Below are positions 7,770 through 16,824 of a stretch of 64,000 nt of DNA, in pieces. Numbering within the stretch: position 1 is the stretch's first letter; every line of letters begins with the position of its first letter. The notes below the pieces were generated by a model, which was not told the DNA's origin, searched no databases, and worked only from the letters and a program-made list of their open reading frames with translations. Position numbers and translations under genes: made by a program. The stretch is from Parapedobacter tibetensis (GTDB lineage: Bacteria; Bacteroidota; Bacteroidia; Sphingobacteriales; Sphingobacteriaceae), in assembly GCF_024643205.1 (NCBI RefSeq), contig NZ_JAMKQJ010000001.1, positions 620,001 through 684,000 on the forward strand, in the 5' to 3' direction.

Positions 7770-10664
7770 ATGACTCCATTTCTTAAACGGGTAGCTACTG
7801 ATTTACTGTCACGGTTCGATGACGGCCTCAACGAGGTAGCCGTGGTATTCACCAATAAAAGGCCCATTGTTTTCCTCCGGAAGCATTTGGCCGATTTATT
7901 GGGTAAGCCCATGTGGAGCCCCCCTTTTTTCACCATACAGGAATTTCTCGCGCAGTCATCGGCATACCCCGAGGCCAGCCCATTATCCCAGTTCTTCGTG
8001 TTGCACAAACTGCATAACGCGCTGCTGCGTGAAGAAGGCCGTCCCGAGGAAACACCCGATGAGTTTTATCCCTTGGCGGAAACCATCCTCAGCGACTTTG
8101 CCCAGCTCGACTATGACTTGGTCAATCCCGAGGAGGTCTATGCCGAATTGCGCGATATCGCCTTGCTCCAACAACGGTTCCCGCATCTCTCAGCAGAACA
8201 GCAACGGTTCATGCAGCAATTCTGGGAATCCTTCTCTACCGGCAAGCAAACGGCCATCCAACAGAAATTCCTGCATCTATGGGCGCGGCTACCCAAACTT
8301 TACCTGCTATTTACGAAGGAATTAGCACAGCAAAAATTAACCACTACCGCTGGCATTTACCGTAATCTTGCCGAAGGCCGTGCGGCCCATCCCGAATTCT
8401 TGGCCGATTACCGGCAAATAGCCTTCATTGGCTTCAATGCGCTTAACCAATGTGAAGCAAAGCTATTCACCCATTGGCAAGAACAGGGAAAAGCACTTTT
8501 CTATTTTGATGCAGACGGCCATTATCTCGATGATGACTTACAGGAGGCCGGGCTTTTTCTCCGCAAAAACCTCTACCAGTATGCGCTACGGAACGCATTG
8601 GGTGATATCCCTAACACATTAAAGACCAAAGCCAACCGGATAGACCTCATCGCAGCCTCGGGTAAAGTGGCCCAAGCCAAATTACTGTCGAAACTATTGG
8701 CTGGGAAGTCCGTCGATCAGGCACCTCCTACGAAGACCGCAATCATTCTTGCCGATGAAAGCCTGCTGATTCCAACACTGCAAAGTCTACCCGATGATAT
8801 CGACTTCAATGTGACTATGGGCTACCCGCTGATGCAGTCTACACTCTTCGGCTTTATCGATCTGTGGTTAACCATCCAACAACACCTCGCCACCAGCCAA
8901 GGCCGCACCGTACATCACTTCGATGTGGAAGCTGTAATTGCTCATCCGCTAGGCGGGGTGTCGCCTGAGGAACGGCATATCATCCAAGAGAAAATCAATG
9001 AAAATGAATGGCTGGAAGTACCCCTTACCGAACTGGAATTAAAAACCGGCAGTTACCCCGCTTTCTTTGCTTTCATGCAGGGCAACGAAAACATCCTTCA
9101 GGGACTGCATTTGCTGCTGGAAGGCGTATTGGAGCAGCGTCAACAGCGCCATGCACTACGGCACATCGAGGCCTCCCTTATCTTGGCAGCAAAAAAGGCG
9201 CTCAACCTCTTGCAGGATGGGCTGGCCGACCAACGGCGCCTATCAACTTCCTTCCTTTGTTCGCTTATCCGGAAAATACTAAAAAGTATTTCCTCACCCA
9301 TCGAAGGCGAGCCCCTGAAGGGCGTACAAATTATGGGCTTGCTCGAAAGCCGTTGCCTCGACTTTGATGAAGTATATATCATTGGTGCAAATGAGGGCAC
9401 ACTACCAAAAATCACGGCTCCCCCCACGTTCATCCCGGACTCCATCCGGCGGGCGCATGGACTTCCCGTGTTAGAAAACCAAGACGCCTTAGGGGCATAT
9501 TTGTTTTATCGGTTGTTGCAATTTCCCCAACACATTACGCTGGTATACAATCAGGTGGTGGATGACAACAACAATGGAGAGGTAACTCGCTTTGTAAGAC
9601 AGTTGGCTTTCGAAAGCCCTTTTGTATTCCACAGCAGTATACAACGGCAACCGGTAAAAGCCTCGGCTATACCCGCACCACTCACCATTGCCAAGACTGG
9701 TGCTGTATGGCAAAAACTGATGCAATATTTGGATACCAGCGACCCCAACCGCCCAAAGCTCTCTGCATCAGGATTGACTACTTTTCTACAGTCGCCTCTG
9801 TTATTTTTTCTTAAATACGTGGCCGAAATCAAGGAACCACCGAAAATAACCGAAGAGTTTGAGATGAATAAGCTCGGATCAGTCGTACATCAGGCAATGC
9901 AGGATTTCTATGAGCGGTTACGCGATAAAAACGACACCATTAATGCCCAGGATATCAGGCAACAGCTGAAAGAATTGCCTCAAATCTGCCTGCAAGCCCT
10001 TTCAAAAGTGCGCTATGGGGTGCCCGGCAAAATCTCCAACCCCAATAGCATGCAACGTATCCTACTCAAAATTGCCGAGGAGTATGCGGCTGTATTTCTG
10101 CATTATGATGCGCAATATGTAGCCCCATTCCGCATTGTTGAACTCGAAAACGAGCAGGATTATTCCATCGAATTTCCCATTACCGTTGATGGTGAATACA
10201 AAACCGTTCGATTATATGGTATTATCGACCGGATAGATGAGGTAAGTGGCAAAACACGTATCGTGGACTACAAGACTGGTCGCGATGAGGTGAAATTCAC
10301 CAGCTTGGAAACGTTGTTTGCCCCGGCATCCGACAAGGGCAACAAAGCCATGATACAAACGCTTTTTTACACTTTTGTGTACGAGCGTGTGACGGGTAAG
10401 ACAGCCGTGGAACCCAACCTATATATTGCCCGCAAGCTCCGTACGGAAGGGCCAATTTTCTATAAGGGCGGACGAGGCGGTTTTGAGGTACAAGGGGTGG
10501 ATTTGGAGGAAATTAAGCAACAATTCACTGATTTCCTAAGGTATACGCTCGAAGAGTTATTCAATCCCAGCATCCCGTTCCGGCACAACGACAATGCCCC
10601 ACGATATCCAAACGACCCTTATCATGAATTTATCGGGCAACCACAGCCTTTAGAGGATGAATAA
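7770..10664 (+). CDS. addB: AddB-like PD-(D/E)XK nuclease subunit
   Basis: Second subunit of the AddAB-type resection enzyme. The C-terminal nuclease motif is intact (YGIIDRIDEV about 818, RIVDYKTG about 830, with Q and Y following). The N-terminal helicase-like region has no recognisable Walker A, so ATP-driven unwinding probably rests on the AddA partner. In classical AddB, four cysteines hold a 4Fe-4S cluster around the nuclease domain. Here the equivalent LDTYLxCPF region reads LTTFLQSPLLFF, with serine in place of cysteine, so the cluster appears absent. The 964-residue length is close to AddB. It lies 4 bases after addA. Confidence 0.85.
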   Translation: MTPFLKRVATDLLSRFDDGLNEVAVVFTNKRPIVFLRKHLADLLGKPMWSPPFFTIQEFLAQSSAYPEASPLSQFFVLHKLHNALLREEGRPEETPDEFYPLAETILSDFAQLDYDLVNPEEVYAELRDIALLQQRFPHLSAEQQRFMQQFWESFSTGKQTAIQQKFLHLWARLPKLYLLFTKELAQQKLTTTAGIYRNLAEGRAAHPEFLADYRQIAFIGFNALNQCEAKLFTHWQEQGKALFYFDADGHYLDDDLQEAGLFLRKNLYQYALRNALGDIPNTLKTKANRIDLIAASGKVAQAKLLSKLLAGKSVDQAPPTKTAIILADESLLIPTLQSLPDDIDFNVTMGYPLMQSTLFGFIDLWLTIQQHLATSQGRTVHHFDVEAVIAHPLGGVSPEERHIIQEKINENEWLEVPLTELELKTGSYPAFFAFMQGNENILQGLHLLLEGVLEQRQQRHALRHIEASLILAAKKALNLLQDGLADQRRLSTSFLCSLIRKILKSISSPIEGEPLKGVQIMGLLESRCLDFDEVYIIGANEGTLPKITAPPTFIPDSIRRAHGLPVLENQDALGAYLFYRLLQFPQHITLVYNQVVDDNNNGEVTRFVRQLAFESPFVFHSSIQRQPVKASAIPAPLTIAKTGAVWQKLMQYLDTSDPNRPKLSASGLTTFLQSPLLFFLKYVAEIKEPPKITEEFEMNKLGSVVHQAMQDFYERLRDKNDTINAQDIRQQLKELPQICLQALSKVRYGVPGKISNPNSMQRILLKIAEEYAAVFLHYDAQYVAPFRIVELENEQDYSIEFPITVDGEYKTVRLYGIIDRIDEVSGKTRIVDYKTGRDEVKFTSLETLFAPASDKGNKAMIQTLFYTFVYERVTGKTAVEPNLYIARKLRTEGPIFYKGGRGGFEVQGVDLEEIKQQFTDFLRYTLEELFNPSIPFRHNDNAPRYPNDPYHEFIGQPQPLEDE

Positions 10665-10707
10665 GGCTATAAAACGGTAAACCAGCTGGCTATATAAGTC
10701 TGACTGA

Positions 10708-11655
10708 TTACGTCCAAACCATTGCCACTTTTCCTTTGGTGCGCATGGCCTCAATATAGCTTATGGCTTTCGGAATTTCTTTATAAGAATAGGTCTTTTC
10801 TATGTGAACTTTAATTTTCCCGTTTTGAATCAAAGATGCTAATGTCTCTAAATCCTTGGTGTTAGCTTCTGCTGTAAATTGAACCAACGGGAATTTACTA
10901 AAAACTTGTTTTAAAAGCAACGGAATCATATGCCCCATCGTTGTGAAACCTACCATGACACCTCGCTGGCCCATGCGTTTGTAGTCTTTATGTGAAAGAT
11001 TGCCATGCGTGTCAATAATGAGGTTGTATTTCCCTTTGTGTTGATGTATGTTTTCTTGATCGTATGCAATAACCTGATCAGCACCTAATGTTTTTACAAA
11101 ACCACTATTTTTACTGGAACAAACTGCTGTTACATGAGCGCCATAGGCTTTTGCGATTTGCACGGCGAAATGACCGACACCTCCTGAAGAGCCGTTGATA
11201 AATACGGATTCACCTTCTTTGAGTTGTCCATGAGTAATAAGGGCCTGCAAAGCTGTTATTCCGGCAACGGGGACGCTTGCCATTATAGGGAAATCTATTT
11301 CTTCCGGCATAATGGCACAAACATTTGCCGGCACGCAAGTGTATTCAGCAAAAGCCCCTCCTTTAAGTGTTTCACCAAATACGCGGTCTCCAATCTTAAA
11401 CTGCGCTACATTGTTTCCTACTTCTTCTACAATTCCCGCAAAATCCGCCCCGAGAATTTTATCTTTGGGTTTAAACAATCCGAAAGAGAATCGTGCAAAA
11501 AAAGGTTTTCCCCGAAGAATGTGCCAGTCAGCGGGATTGGCTGAATTCGCAGCAACTTTAACCAGAATATGATCATCTTTCAAAGATGGCTTTTCTACCT
11601 CTTCCAATTGAAGGATTTCCGGTCCTCCATATTTTGTTTTTGTGATCGCTTTCAA
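10708..11655 (-). CDS. Zinc-independent medium-chain oxidoreductase (quinone reductase-like)
   Basis: NAD(P)H-dependent oxidoreductase of the MDR superfamily, close to NADPH:quinone reductase/alkenal reductase types. Visible features are the GroES-like N-terminal domain (ILGADFAGIVEEVG at about 67-80, GDRVFG at about 89), the Rossmann motif GSSGGVGHFAVQIAKAYGA (about 153-171), and no cluster of zinc-binding cysteines. The 315-residue length is typical. It faces addB tail to tail and appears to be a single-gene unit. Substrate unknown. Confidence 0.88.
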   Translation of the reverse strand: MKAITKTKYGGPEILQLEEVEKPSLKDDHILVKVAANSANPADWHILRGKPFFARFSFGLFKPKDKILGADFAGIVEEVGNNVAQFKIGDRVFGETLKGGAFAEYTCVPANVCAIMPEEIDFPIMASVPVAGITALQALITHGQLKEGESVFINGSSGGVGHFAVQIAKAYGAHVTAVCSSKNSGFVKTLGADQVIAYDQENIHQHKGKYNLIIDTHGNLSHKDYKRMGQRGVMVGFTTMGHMIPLLLKQVFSKFPLVQFTAEANTKDLETLASLIQNGKIKVHIEKTYSYKEIPKAISYIEAMRTKGKVAMVWT

Positions 11656-11700
11656 TTTAATTAGTTGTTACTTTTCAATTAATTTCGTTTTGCTATTCGG

Positions 11701-12762
11701 TCACTCCAGCCGTTCAGCATAGGCCTCCACTCCTTGCTTTTTGACCAATTCCACAGCCATGCGACTGCGCTTGCCTGTCGTACAGTAAAACACGACGGGG
11801 CGGTGGGGTGTTCCCTCGTCCGTCAATCCTAGCAGCTCTTCCATGCGCTGTGGCAACTCATGCAGCGGCATGTTGATGTGTCCGTCTTCGTGGCCTTCCT
11901 CGTATTCCCAGAGCTCCCGCACATCCACTAGCAGTGCATCATCGGGGTATTGCCCTGCAGATGGTATCTCCTGTTCATCATAGGCAGGTATCGGTGCATA
12001 ATCCACTCGCAGGGAATGGATATTTTTGTTTTCCTCAATGGGCGAAAAATGAAACGTATCGAATCCATTTCCTGAAACATCCATAACAAGCAATTTCCCA
12101 GACAGCACATCACCATATCTACCCAGCACCTTGATGGCTTCATTGGCCATCAGTGTACCCACGATGCCCGGCAAGACGTTGAGCACACCATCGATGGAGC
12201 ATGAACCACAATTTTCGGGAGCTTCTGGATACAAACAGCGATAGGTGGGGCCATCTTGGTAATTGAATACCGATACTTGCCCGGTATAACGATCTATCGC
12301 GCCGGATACAAAGGGGATGCCCTGTATGACACAAGCATCGTTCACCAAATACCGGGTCTCAAAATTGTCGGTGCCGTCGATAACCAAGTCATATCCATCC
12401 ATCACTTCGAGGGCATTCCTTACCGATAAGGCCTCCATATAGATGGAAAACTTCACAAAAGGCACTTGATTGGCCAATTTCCGTGCTGCCGTTTCCGCCT
12501 TATTTTTCCCTACATCATCAGGGGTAAACAACACCTGCCGGTGCAAGTTGTGAAAACTGACAACATCGTGGTCGATAACACCGATATGGCCCACACCAGC
12601 CGTAGCCAAGTATTGCAAGACTGGACATCCCAATCCACCTGCTCCCACCACCAGCACTTTTGCGGCTTTCAGCCACTCTTGTGCCTGCCTGCCGAAACCG
12701 GCAAGTTTGAGGTGCCGATCAAAATAGGCTTCTTCGGTTTTTGTTAGTTTATTGTCCATCAT
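11701..12762 (-). CDS. thiF: ThiF/MoeB-type adenylyltransferase fused to a rhodanese domain
   Basis: Activates the ThiS C-terminus by adenylation and probably delivers sulfur to it. The N-terminal E1-like domain has HLKLAGFG, the nucleotide-binding VVGAGGLGCPVLQYLA, and IDGTDNFETRYLVND. The C-terminal rhodanese domain (about residues 260-353) keeps the active-site loop YCTTGKRS, a possible persulfide carrier in place of ThiI. The paired zinc cysteines of E. coli MoeB are not kept: there is a single CGSC and no C-terminal CxxC. The start is the MMDNKLTK methionine at 12762, since longer frames overlap thiH. It is the last gene of the thi operon. Confidence 0.88.
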   Translation of the reverse strand: MMDNKLTKTEEAYFDRHLKLAGFGRQAQEWLKAAKVLVVGAGGLGCPVLQYLATAGVGHIGVIDHDVVSFHNLHRQVLFTPDDVGKNKAETAARKLANQVPFVKFSIYMEALSVRNALEVMDGYDLVIDGTDNFETRYLVNDACVIQGIPFVSGAIDRYTGQVSVFNYQDGPTYRCLYPEAPENCGSCSIDGVLNVLPGIVGTLMANEAIKVLGRYGDVLSGKLLVMDVSGNGFDTFHFSPIEENKNIHSLRVDYAPIPAYDEQEIPSAGQYPDDALLVDVRELWEYEEGHEDGHINMPLHELPQRMEELLGLTDEGTPHRPVVFYCTTGKRSRMAVELVKKQGVEAYAERLE

Positions 12763-12809
12763 TTGCCGTGTCGTATTGTCAATCAAATATCGGCTTTTTT
12801 GGTAGATTA

Positions 12810-13940
12810 TTATAGTGCGTTCAACGCATGGTCCCAATCTTTCCATACGGGTTCGTATCCCGCTTGTCTGATGGCTGAAGTCATCTGCTCTGGACTCCGG
12901 CTATCATCGATTTCAAACTGCTCAAGGCTTTGCGGCTCCACGGCATACCCACCAGGATTAGTTTTTGATCCCGCACTAATGGCCGTTATACCCAAGGAGA
13001 TGATGTGATCTCGGAAACGAGGGCTTTCGCGGGTAGACATCGATAGCTCCACCTCGCCATTGAAAAGTCGCCAAGCGCAGATCAACTGTACCAGTTCGCG
13101 ATCGGTGATTGTTGTTTTCGGCTGCATGCCCCCAGCATGTGGCCGGAGTCGCGGAAAAGATACGGAAAACCGGCTCTTCCAATATGTTTTTTCTAGGTAC
13201 TGAAGATGCAAGGCCGCAAAAAAACTATCCGTACGCCAGTCGTCCAGCCCCAGAAGGGCGCCAACCCCGATTTTATGGATGCCGGCGGCACCAATACGGT
13301 CGGGGCACTCCAATCGGTATTCGAAATTGGCTTTTTTGCCCTTGAGATGGTGTTTGCGATAGTCTTCACGGTGGTACGTTTCCTGGTAAACCAAGATGGT
13401 ATTCACCCCTAAAGCATGCAATTCCATATAGTCTTCCATATCTAAGGGCTGCACCTCCATGGAGATCTGTTGGAAATGTTGTTTGACGAGCGGTAGCATC
13501 TTGCGAAAATAGGGCATGCCGACTTGTTTTTTGGCCTCGCCTGTGACCAATAGGACGTGACGGTATCCCATTTCTTTCAGTACATTAATTTCCTGTAACA
13601 ATTCTATCGCGGTGAGTGTCTTCCTTGGAATCTTATTGTCCAGGCTAAAACCGCAATAGGTGCAAATGTTTTGGCATTCGTTGGAGAGATATAAAGGAGC
13701 ATAGAGCTGGATGGTCTTTCCAAAACGCTTTTGTGTGGCCAATCGGCTCATGCCAGCTAGCTGTTCAAGGAAAGGAGCCGCCGCCGGAGATATCAAGGCT
13801 TTGAAGTCTGCCAATGACCGTTTCTCACGAGCCAGTGCTCGTTGTACATCAGCCTCAGTAATCCGATAGATGGATTGCAGCTCATCGTCCCAATTGTATT
13901 GGTTGAATATCGGTGTGAACATTTTCCTTCGGTTATCCAT
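12810..13940 (-). CDS. thiH: 2-iminoacetate synthase (tyrosine lyase) ThiH
   Basis: Radical-SAM enzyme that cleaves tyrosine to give dehydroglycine, the glycine-derived part of the thiazole ring. The cluster motif CQNICTYCGFSLDN (CxxxCxxC) lies at about residue 78, and the C-terminal Biotin/ThiH-associated region follows. Presence of thiH rather than thiO points to the anaerobe-compatible route. Start candidates are ATG 13940 (MDNRRKMF) or ATG 13922 (MFTPIFNQYNWDD). The second matches many homologues, so the choice is open. A 7-base tandem repeat separates it from thiG. Confidence 0.94.
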   Translation of the reverse strand: MDNRRKMFTPIFNQYNWDDELQSIYRITEADVQRALAREKRSLADFKALISPAAAPFLEQLAGMSRLATQKRFGKTIQLYAPLYLSNECQNICTYCGFSLDNKIPRKTLTAIELLQEINVLKEMGYRHVLLVTGEAKKQVGMPYFRKMLPLVKQHFQQISMEVQPLDMEDYMELHALGVNTILVYQETYHREDYRKHHLKGKKANFEYRLECPDRIGAAGIHKIGVGALLGLDDWRTDSFFAALHLQYLEKTYWKSRFSVSFPRLRPHAGGMQPKTTITDRELVQLICAWRLFNGEVELSMSTRESPRFRDHIISLGITAISAGSKTNPGGYAVEPQSLEQFEIDDSRSPEQMTSAIRQAGYEPVWKDWDHALNAL

Positions 13941-13950
13941 TTTCAGCAAT

Positions 13951-13999
13951 TATCTATTGTCTCACGTCTCAAATCTCAAATCTAATGTCTAGCGTCTAA
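13951..13999. repeat. Seven-unit heptamer tandem repeat between thiG and thiH
   Basis: On the plus strand the tract reads as seven consecutive 7-mers: tatctat, tgtctca, cgtctca, aatctca, aatctaa, tgtctag, cgtctaa. The invariant core is TCT at positions 3-5 of each unit. The last unit contains the thiG stop codon (read on the minus strand), and the tract ends just before thiH. The units are degenerate, so this is not a recent slippage product. Confidence 0.8.
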
Positions 14000-14769
14000 T
14001 CCAAAAAAGCGGTTAATGGACTAGATGCCTCTACTGCTGTTCGCGGTATGGGAAGCCCAGCCAAATACGCCTGTCTGCCAGCCTGTACAGCCCATTTGAA
14101 TGCCTCAGCCATGGCTATCGGATCGCTGGCCGTTGCCATCGCCGTATTGACCAGCACCGCATCCGCCCCCGCCTCCATAGCTTGTGCTGCATGGCTTGGC
14201 GCCCCAATACCCGCATCGACCACCACCGGTACGTTGGCCTGATCGATGATGATATGTAACATATCGAGCATAGCTAAGCCTTTGTTACTGCCAATAGGAG
14301 CCCCCAATGGCATTACGGCAGCCACCCCCACCTCTTCCAAACGCTTGCATAGTACCGGATCGGCATGGCAATAAGGCAACACGACAAACCCAAGTTTGAC
14401 CAGTTGCGCTGCCGCATCTAAGGTTTCAATAGGATCTGGCATCAGGTACTTAGGATCGGGATGGATCTCCAGTTTCAGCCAATGCGTCTGTAGCGCTTCA
14501 CGTGCAAGCTGAGCCGCAAAAACAGCCTCCTTGGCATTGCGTGCGCCAGAAGTATTGGGCAAAAGATGGATATGTTCATGGACCAAATGCCGCAACAATG
14601 CATCTTCATCCTGCATAACATGCTCCACACGTTTCAGTGCCACTGTCACCAACTCAGTACCAGACGCCAATAGCGCTGATTCCATTTGTTGATGGTTGCC
14701 GAATTTTCCTGTTCCGGCAAAAAGGCGTGACGAAAAAGTTTTGTCTGCGATTTTTAATACGTCTTCCAT
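13996..14769 (-). CDS. thiG: Thiazole synthase ThiG
   Basis: Forms the thiazole phosphate ring from deoxyxylulose phosphate, dehydroglycine and ThiS-thiocarboxylate. The protein is a TIM barrel of normal length (257). Visible family segments are SRLFAGTGKF, TVALKRV (with the Schiff-base lysine), LLPNTSGARNAKEAV, VMPLGAPIGSNKG and VVDAGIGAPSHAAQAMEAGADAVLVNTA. It works with the thiH product and with ThiS and ThiF from the same operon. ATG at 14769 is the only sensible start. Confidence 0.97.
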   Translation of the reverse strand: MEDVLKIADKTFSSRLFAGTGKFGNHQQMESALLASGTELVTVALKRVEHVMQDEDALLRHLVHEHIHLLPNTSGARNAKEAVFAAQLAREALQTHWLKLEIHPDPKYLMPDPIETLDAAAQLVKLGFVVLPYCHADPVLCKRLEEVGVAAVMPLGAPIGSNKGLAMLDMLHIIIDQANVPVVVDAGIGAPSHAAQAMEAGADAVLVNTAMATASDPIAMAEAFKWAVQAGRQAYLAGLPIPRTAVEASSPLTAFLD

Positions 14770-14805
14770 GTTTTTTATAATGGGTTAATTGAAAATTCCC
14801 CATTT

Positions 14806-14826
14806 TCAATTGTCAACTTTCAATTG
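14806..14826. repeat. Short heptamer repeat at the thiE/thiG junction
   Basis: Three 7-mers in a row on the plus strand: tcaattg, tcaactt, tcaattg. They overlap the stop codon of thiE (minus strand). Further AT-rich sequence resembling the unit (ttaattg, ttttcaat) extends toward thiG. This is the same periodicity as the tract at the other end of thiG, with a different sequence. Confidence 0.6.
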
Positions 14827-15457
14827 CTTCTACGATGGCTTTACAAGCCAACACATTGTCCGGGGCTTGATGGATTCCCCCCGATACCGCCACACCATAT
14901 GCACCAGTATTTGTCAGTGCTACTACATCCGTCAGATGGCGGATGCCTCCAATAGCAATAAAAGGGAGATAAATACCGCTCGCCCGCGCTTGCTCGACAA
15001 TCCGTTGGATGCCCTCACTACCCAATACCGGGCTCAACTTCTCCTTAGTTGTGGTGAAGCGGAAAGGGCCCAACCCAATGTAGTCGATGTCATATTGGCT
15101 TAACCGCAACACATCGGCTAATGTATTGGCAGTACAACCTATAATCTTGTCGGGGCCCAATCGTTTTCTGGCTTCAAGCGGATGCATGTCATCCTGGCCG
15201 AGATGCACCCCATCGCTATCTATTGCCTTCGCTACCAATACATCGTCATTGATAATCAGTCTTGCACCATATCGTTTCAAAATAGGCTGTATGACCAACG
15301 CTTCGCAGGACCTTTCTTCGGTGCTGGCATTCTTCATACGTAATTGCACCCACCTGCACCCTCCTTTGCAAATATCTTCCACTTGTTTGGCGATGGGGTA
15401 ATTTGCCAAAGGATGGGTGATGTAATGCAATTTATCGATATGCTTCTTTTTTTCCAT
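14813..15457 (-). CDS. thiE: Thiamine-phosphate synthase ThiE
   Basis: Couples HMP-pyrophosphate with thiazole phosphate to make thiamin monophosphate. Catalytic features are complete: QLRMKN, LIINDDVLVAKAIDSDGVHLGQDDM (both Mg-binding Asp sites) and IGLGPFRFTTTKE near the phosphate-binding loop, with IAIGGI following. The 214-residue length is normal. Its start overlaps the end of thiD by 26 bases, so translation is probably coupled. The other ThiE-fold gene in this operon lacks the metal ligands, so this copy is the true synthase. Confidence 0.95.
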   Translation of the reverse strand: MEKKKHIDKLHYITHPLANYPIAKQVEDICKGGCRWVQLRMKNASTEERSCEALVIQPILKRYGARLIINDDVLVAKAIDSDGVHLGQDDMHPLEARKRLGPDKIIGCTANTLADVLRLSQYDIDYIGLGPFRFTTTKEKLSPVLGSEGIQRIVEQARASGIYLPFIAIGGIRHLTDVVALTNTGAYGVAVSGGIHQAPDNVLACKAIVEAIES

Positions 15458-16217
15458 TTATTTCTTCCTTATGGTATGCCAACCCCGTGGGGTTTGAATC
15501 CAACGCCTGTTCAGTATACCGTTTTGCGGCTTGGCATGCCGGAATAATGGGTAGACCCAAGGCGACACCAGCAGCAATTGAGGCAGACAAAATACATCCT
15601 GAGCCATGCTTACCATACCTTACTTTCCCAAAAGGAGGAATATGAATAACCTTGCCGTCAGTTGCAATCAGATAGTCAACCCCCCTTTCTTCTACAGCGG
15701 CATGCCCACCTTTTAGATATACCATTGTACGAAGTCCTTGCTCCTGCAACTCATCTACTGCTGCTGTACCAAACAAGGTCTCAGCTTCCGGTATGTTGGG
15801 AGTCAGCATATCCACTAACGCCAGGCATGTTGCCAGCGGCTTCGCTTCGAAACCGTTCAGCAGTTCGAAACCCGATGATGAAGCGACCACGGGATCCCAT
15901 AGTACGAAGACATCAGGACGGCATTCACGAACAAAGGCCAGTAACCCAGCCAGCATGGTGAGGTCTTCGATAATCCCGATTTTGATCGCTTTAACAGCAT
16001 ACCGTTCTAACAATACGGCCAATTGCTGTTTGATTTCCTCCATGCTAAGCCATCGCACCTTATGGAAACGATCTTCCGTCTGTATGGTAATCGCTGTGCA
16101 CACCGCTAGCCCCACACATTCAAACTGCTCAAACACCTTGCAATCCGCAAGCAATCCAGCACCTCCACTTGGATCGAATCCAGCAATGCTTAACACATAT
16201 GGCCTATTATCGTCCAC
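15432..16217 (-). CDS. thiD: Hydroxymethylpyrimidine/phosphomethylpyrimidine kinase ThiD
   Basis: Phosphorylates HMP and HMP-phosphate to the pyrophosphate used by ThiE. Ribokinase-fold signatures are the N-terminal SIAGFDPSGGAGLLADCKVFE (about 10-30) and the anion-hole region KHGSGCILSASIAAGVALG (about 210-228). LWDPVVASSSG and LTPNIPEAE lie between them. Length 261 is typical. It overlaps the tenI-like gene upstream by 11 bases and thiE downstream by 26. Confidence 0.95.
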   Translation of the reverse strand: MDDNRPYVLSIAGFDPSGGAGLLADCKVFEQFECVGLAVCTAITIQTEDRFHKVRWLSMEEIKQQLAVLLERYAVKAIKIGIIEDLTMLAGLLAFVRECRPDVFVLWDPVVASSSGFELLNGFEAKPLATCLALVDMLTPNIPEAETLFGTAAVDELQEQGLRTMVYLKGGHAAVEERGVDYLIATDGKVIHIPPFGKVRYGKHGSGCILSASIAAGVALGLPIIPACQAAKRYTEQALDSNPTGLAYHKEEINGKKEAYR

Positions 16218-16815
16218 CGGGTTCTCCTTTCTTTTTTAAACCTGCCACCGCCTTCTGGCAAACTTCAAATTGCTGTTGGGGATTCTTTCCTTTCCAAATA
16301 TATCCCATCAATGCAGCGGCCTCAAAGCCATGTTGATGTACAATCGGCAAACGTTCAGGGGTGATACCACCCAAGGCTACCCATATTGCGTCAGTCTTTG
16401 GTTTTGGGGTGGTAAGCAATTCAGCATTACCGGCATAGCCTTTTTTGGAGATGCTATCAAACAGGGGGCTGATGAATACCCGATTGACCATATTTCCGCA
16501 AACCGTTGCTTCGGCGATTGTATGCGCCGAACAGGAAATTTCTCCGCAGTTCTTCGGTTTCCCGTTTTCCAATAACACCTCCAAAGAAAGATGTACACCT
16601 TTAAGCCCAAACGTGGCACACAGCTCAACATGGTTATGGATGATGATTCGTCCGTAAAATTCCGGACGAATCTGTCGCAGGATATTAAACATTTGGGCTG
16701 CACTTACCTTTGGCTTACGTAAATGCAGCCTCATCAAACCGGTGTCGAATAAATCGTTCAACACATCCGATTCACCATCAAACAAACCCTCGCTTGTAAT
16801 CACTGCAAGCTCCAT
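16207..16815 (-). CDS. tenI: TenI-like ThiE paralogue (probable thiazole tautomerase)
   Basis: A 202-residue ThiE-fold protein. The acidic Mg ligands of ThiE are changed: INDDV becomes IHNHV, and GQDD becomes SLE. A histidine occurs in SCSAHT, at the place where Bacillus TenI has its catalytic histidine. These are TenI features, and TenI converts the thiazole tautomer made by ThiG. The phosphate-binding end ALGGITPE is kept. It lies between thiC and thiD with tight spacing. General annotation pipelines would call it a second thiamine phosphate synthase. I rate tautomerase as the better guess. Confidence 0.75.
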   Translation of the reverse strand: MELAVITSEGLFDGESDVLNDLFDTGLMRLHLRKPKVSAAQMFNILRQIRPEFYGRIIIHNHVELCATFGLKGVHLSLEVLLENGKPKNCGEISCSAHTIAEATVCGNMVNRVFISPLFDSISKKGYAGNAELLTTPKPKTDAIWVALGGITPERLPIVHQHGFEAAALMGYIWKGKNPQQQFEVCQKAVAGLKKKGEPGGR

Positions 16816-16824
16816 TGTGCCTGT

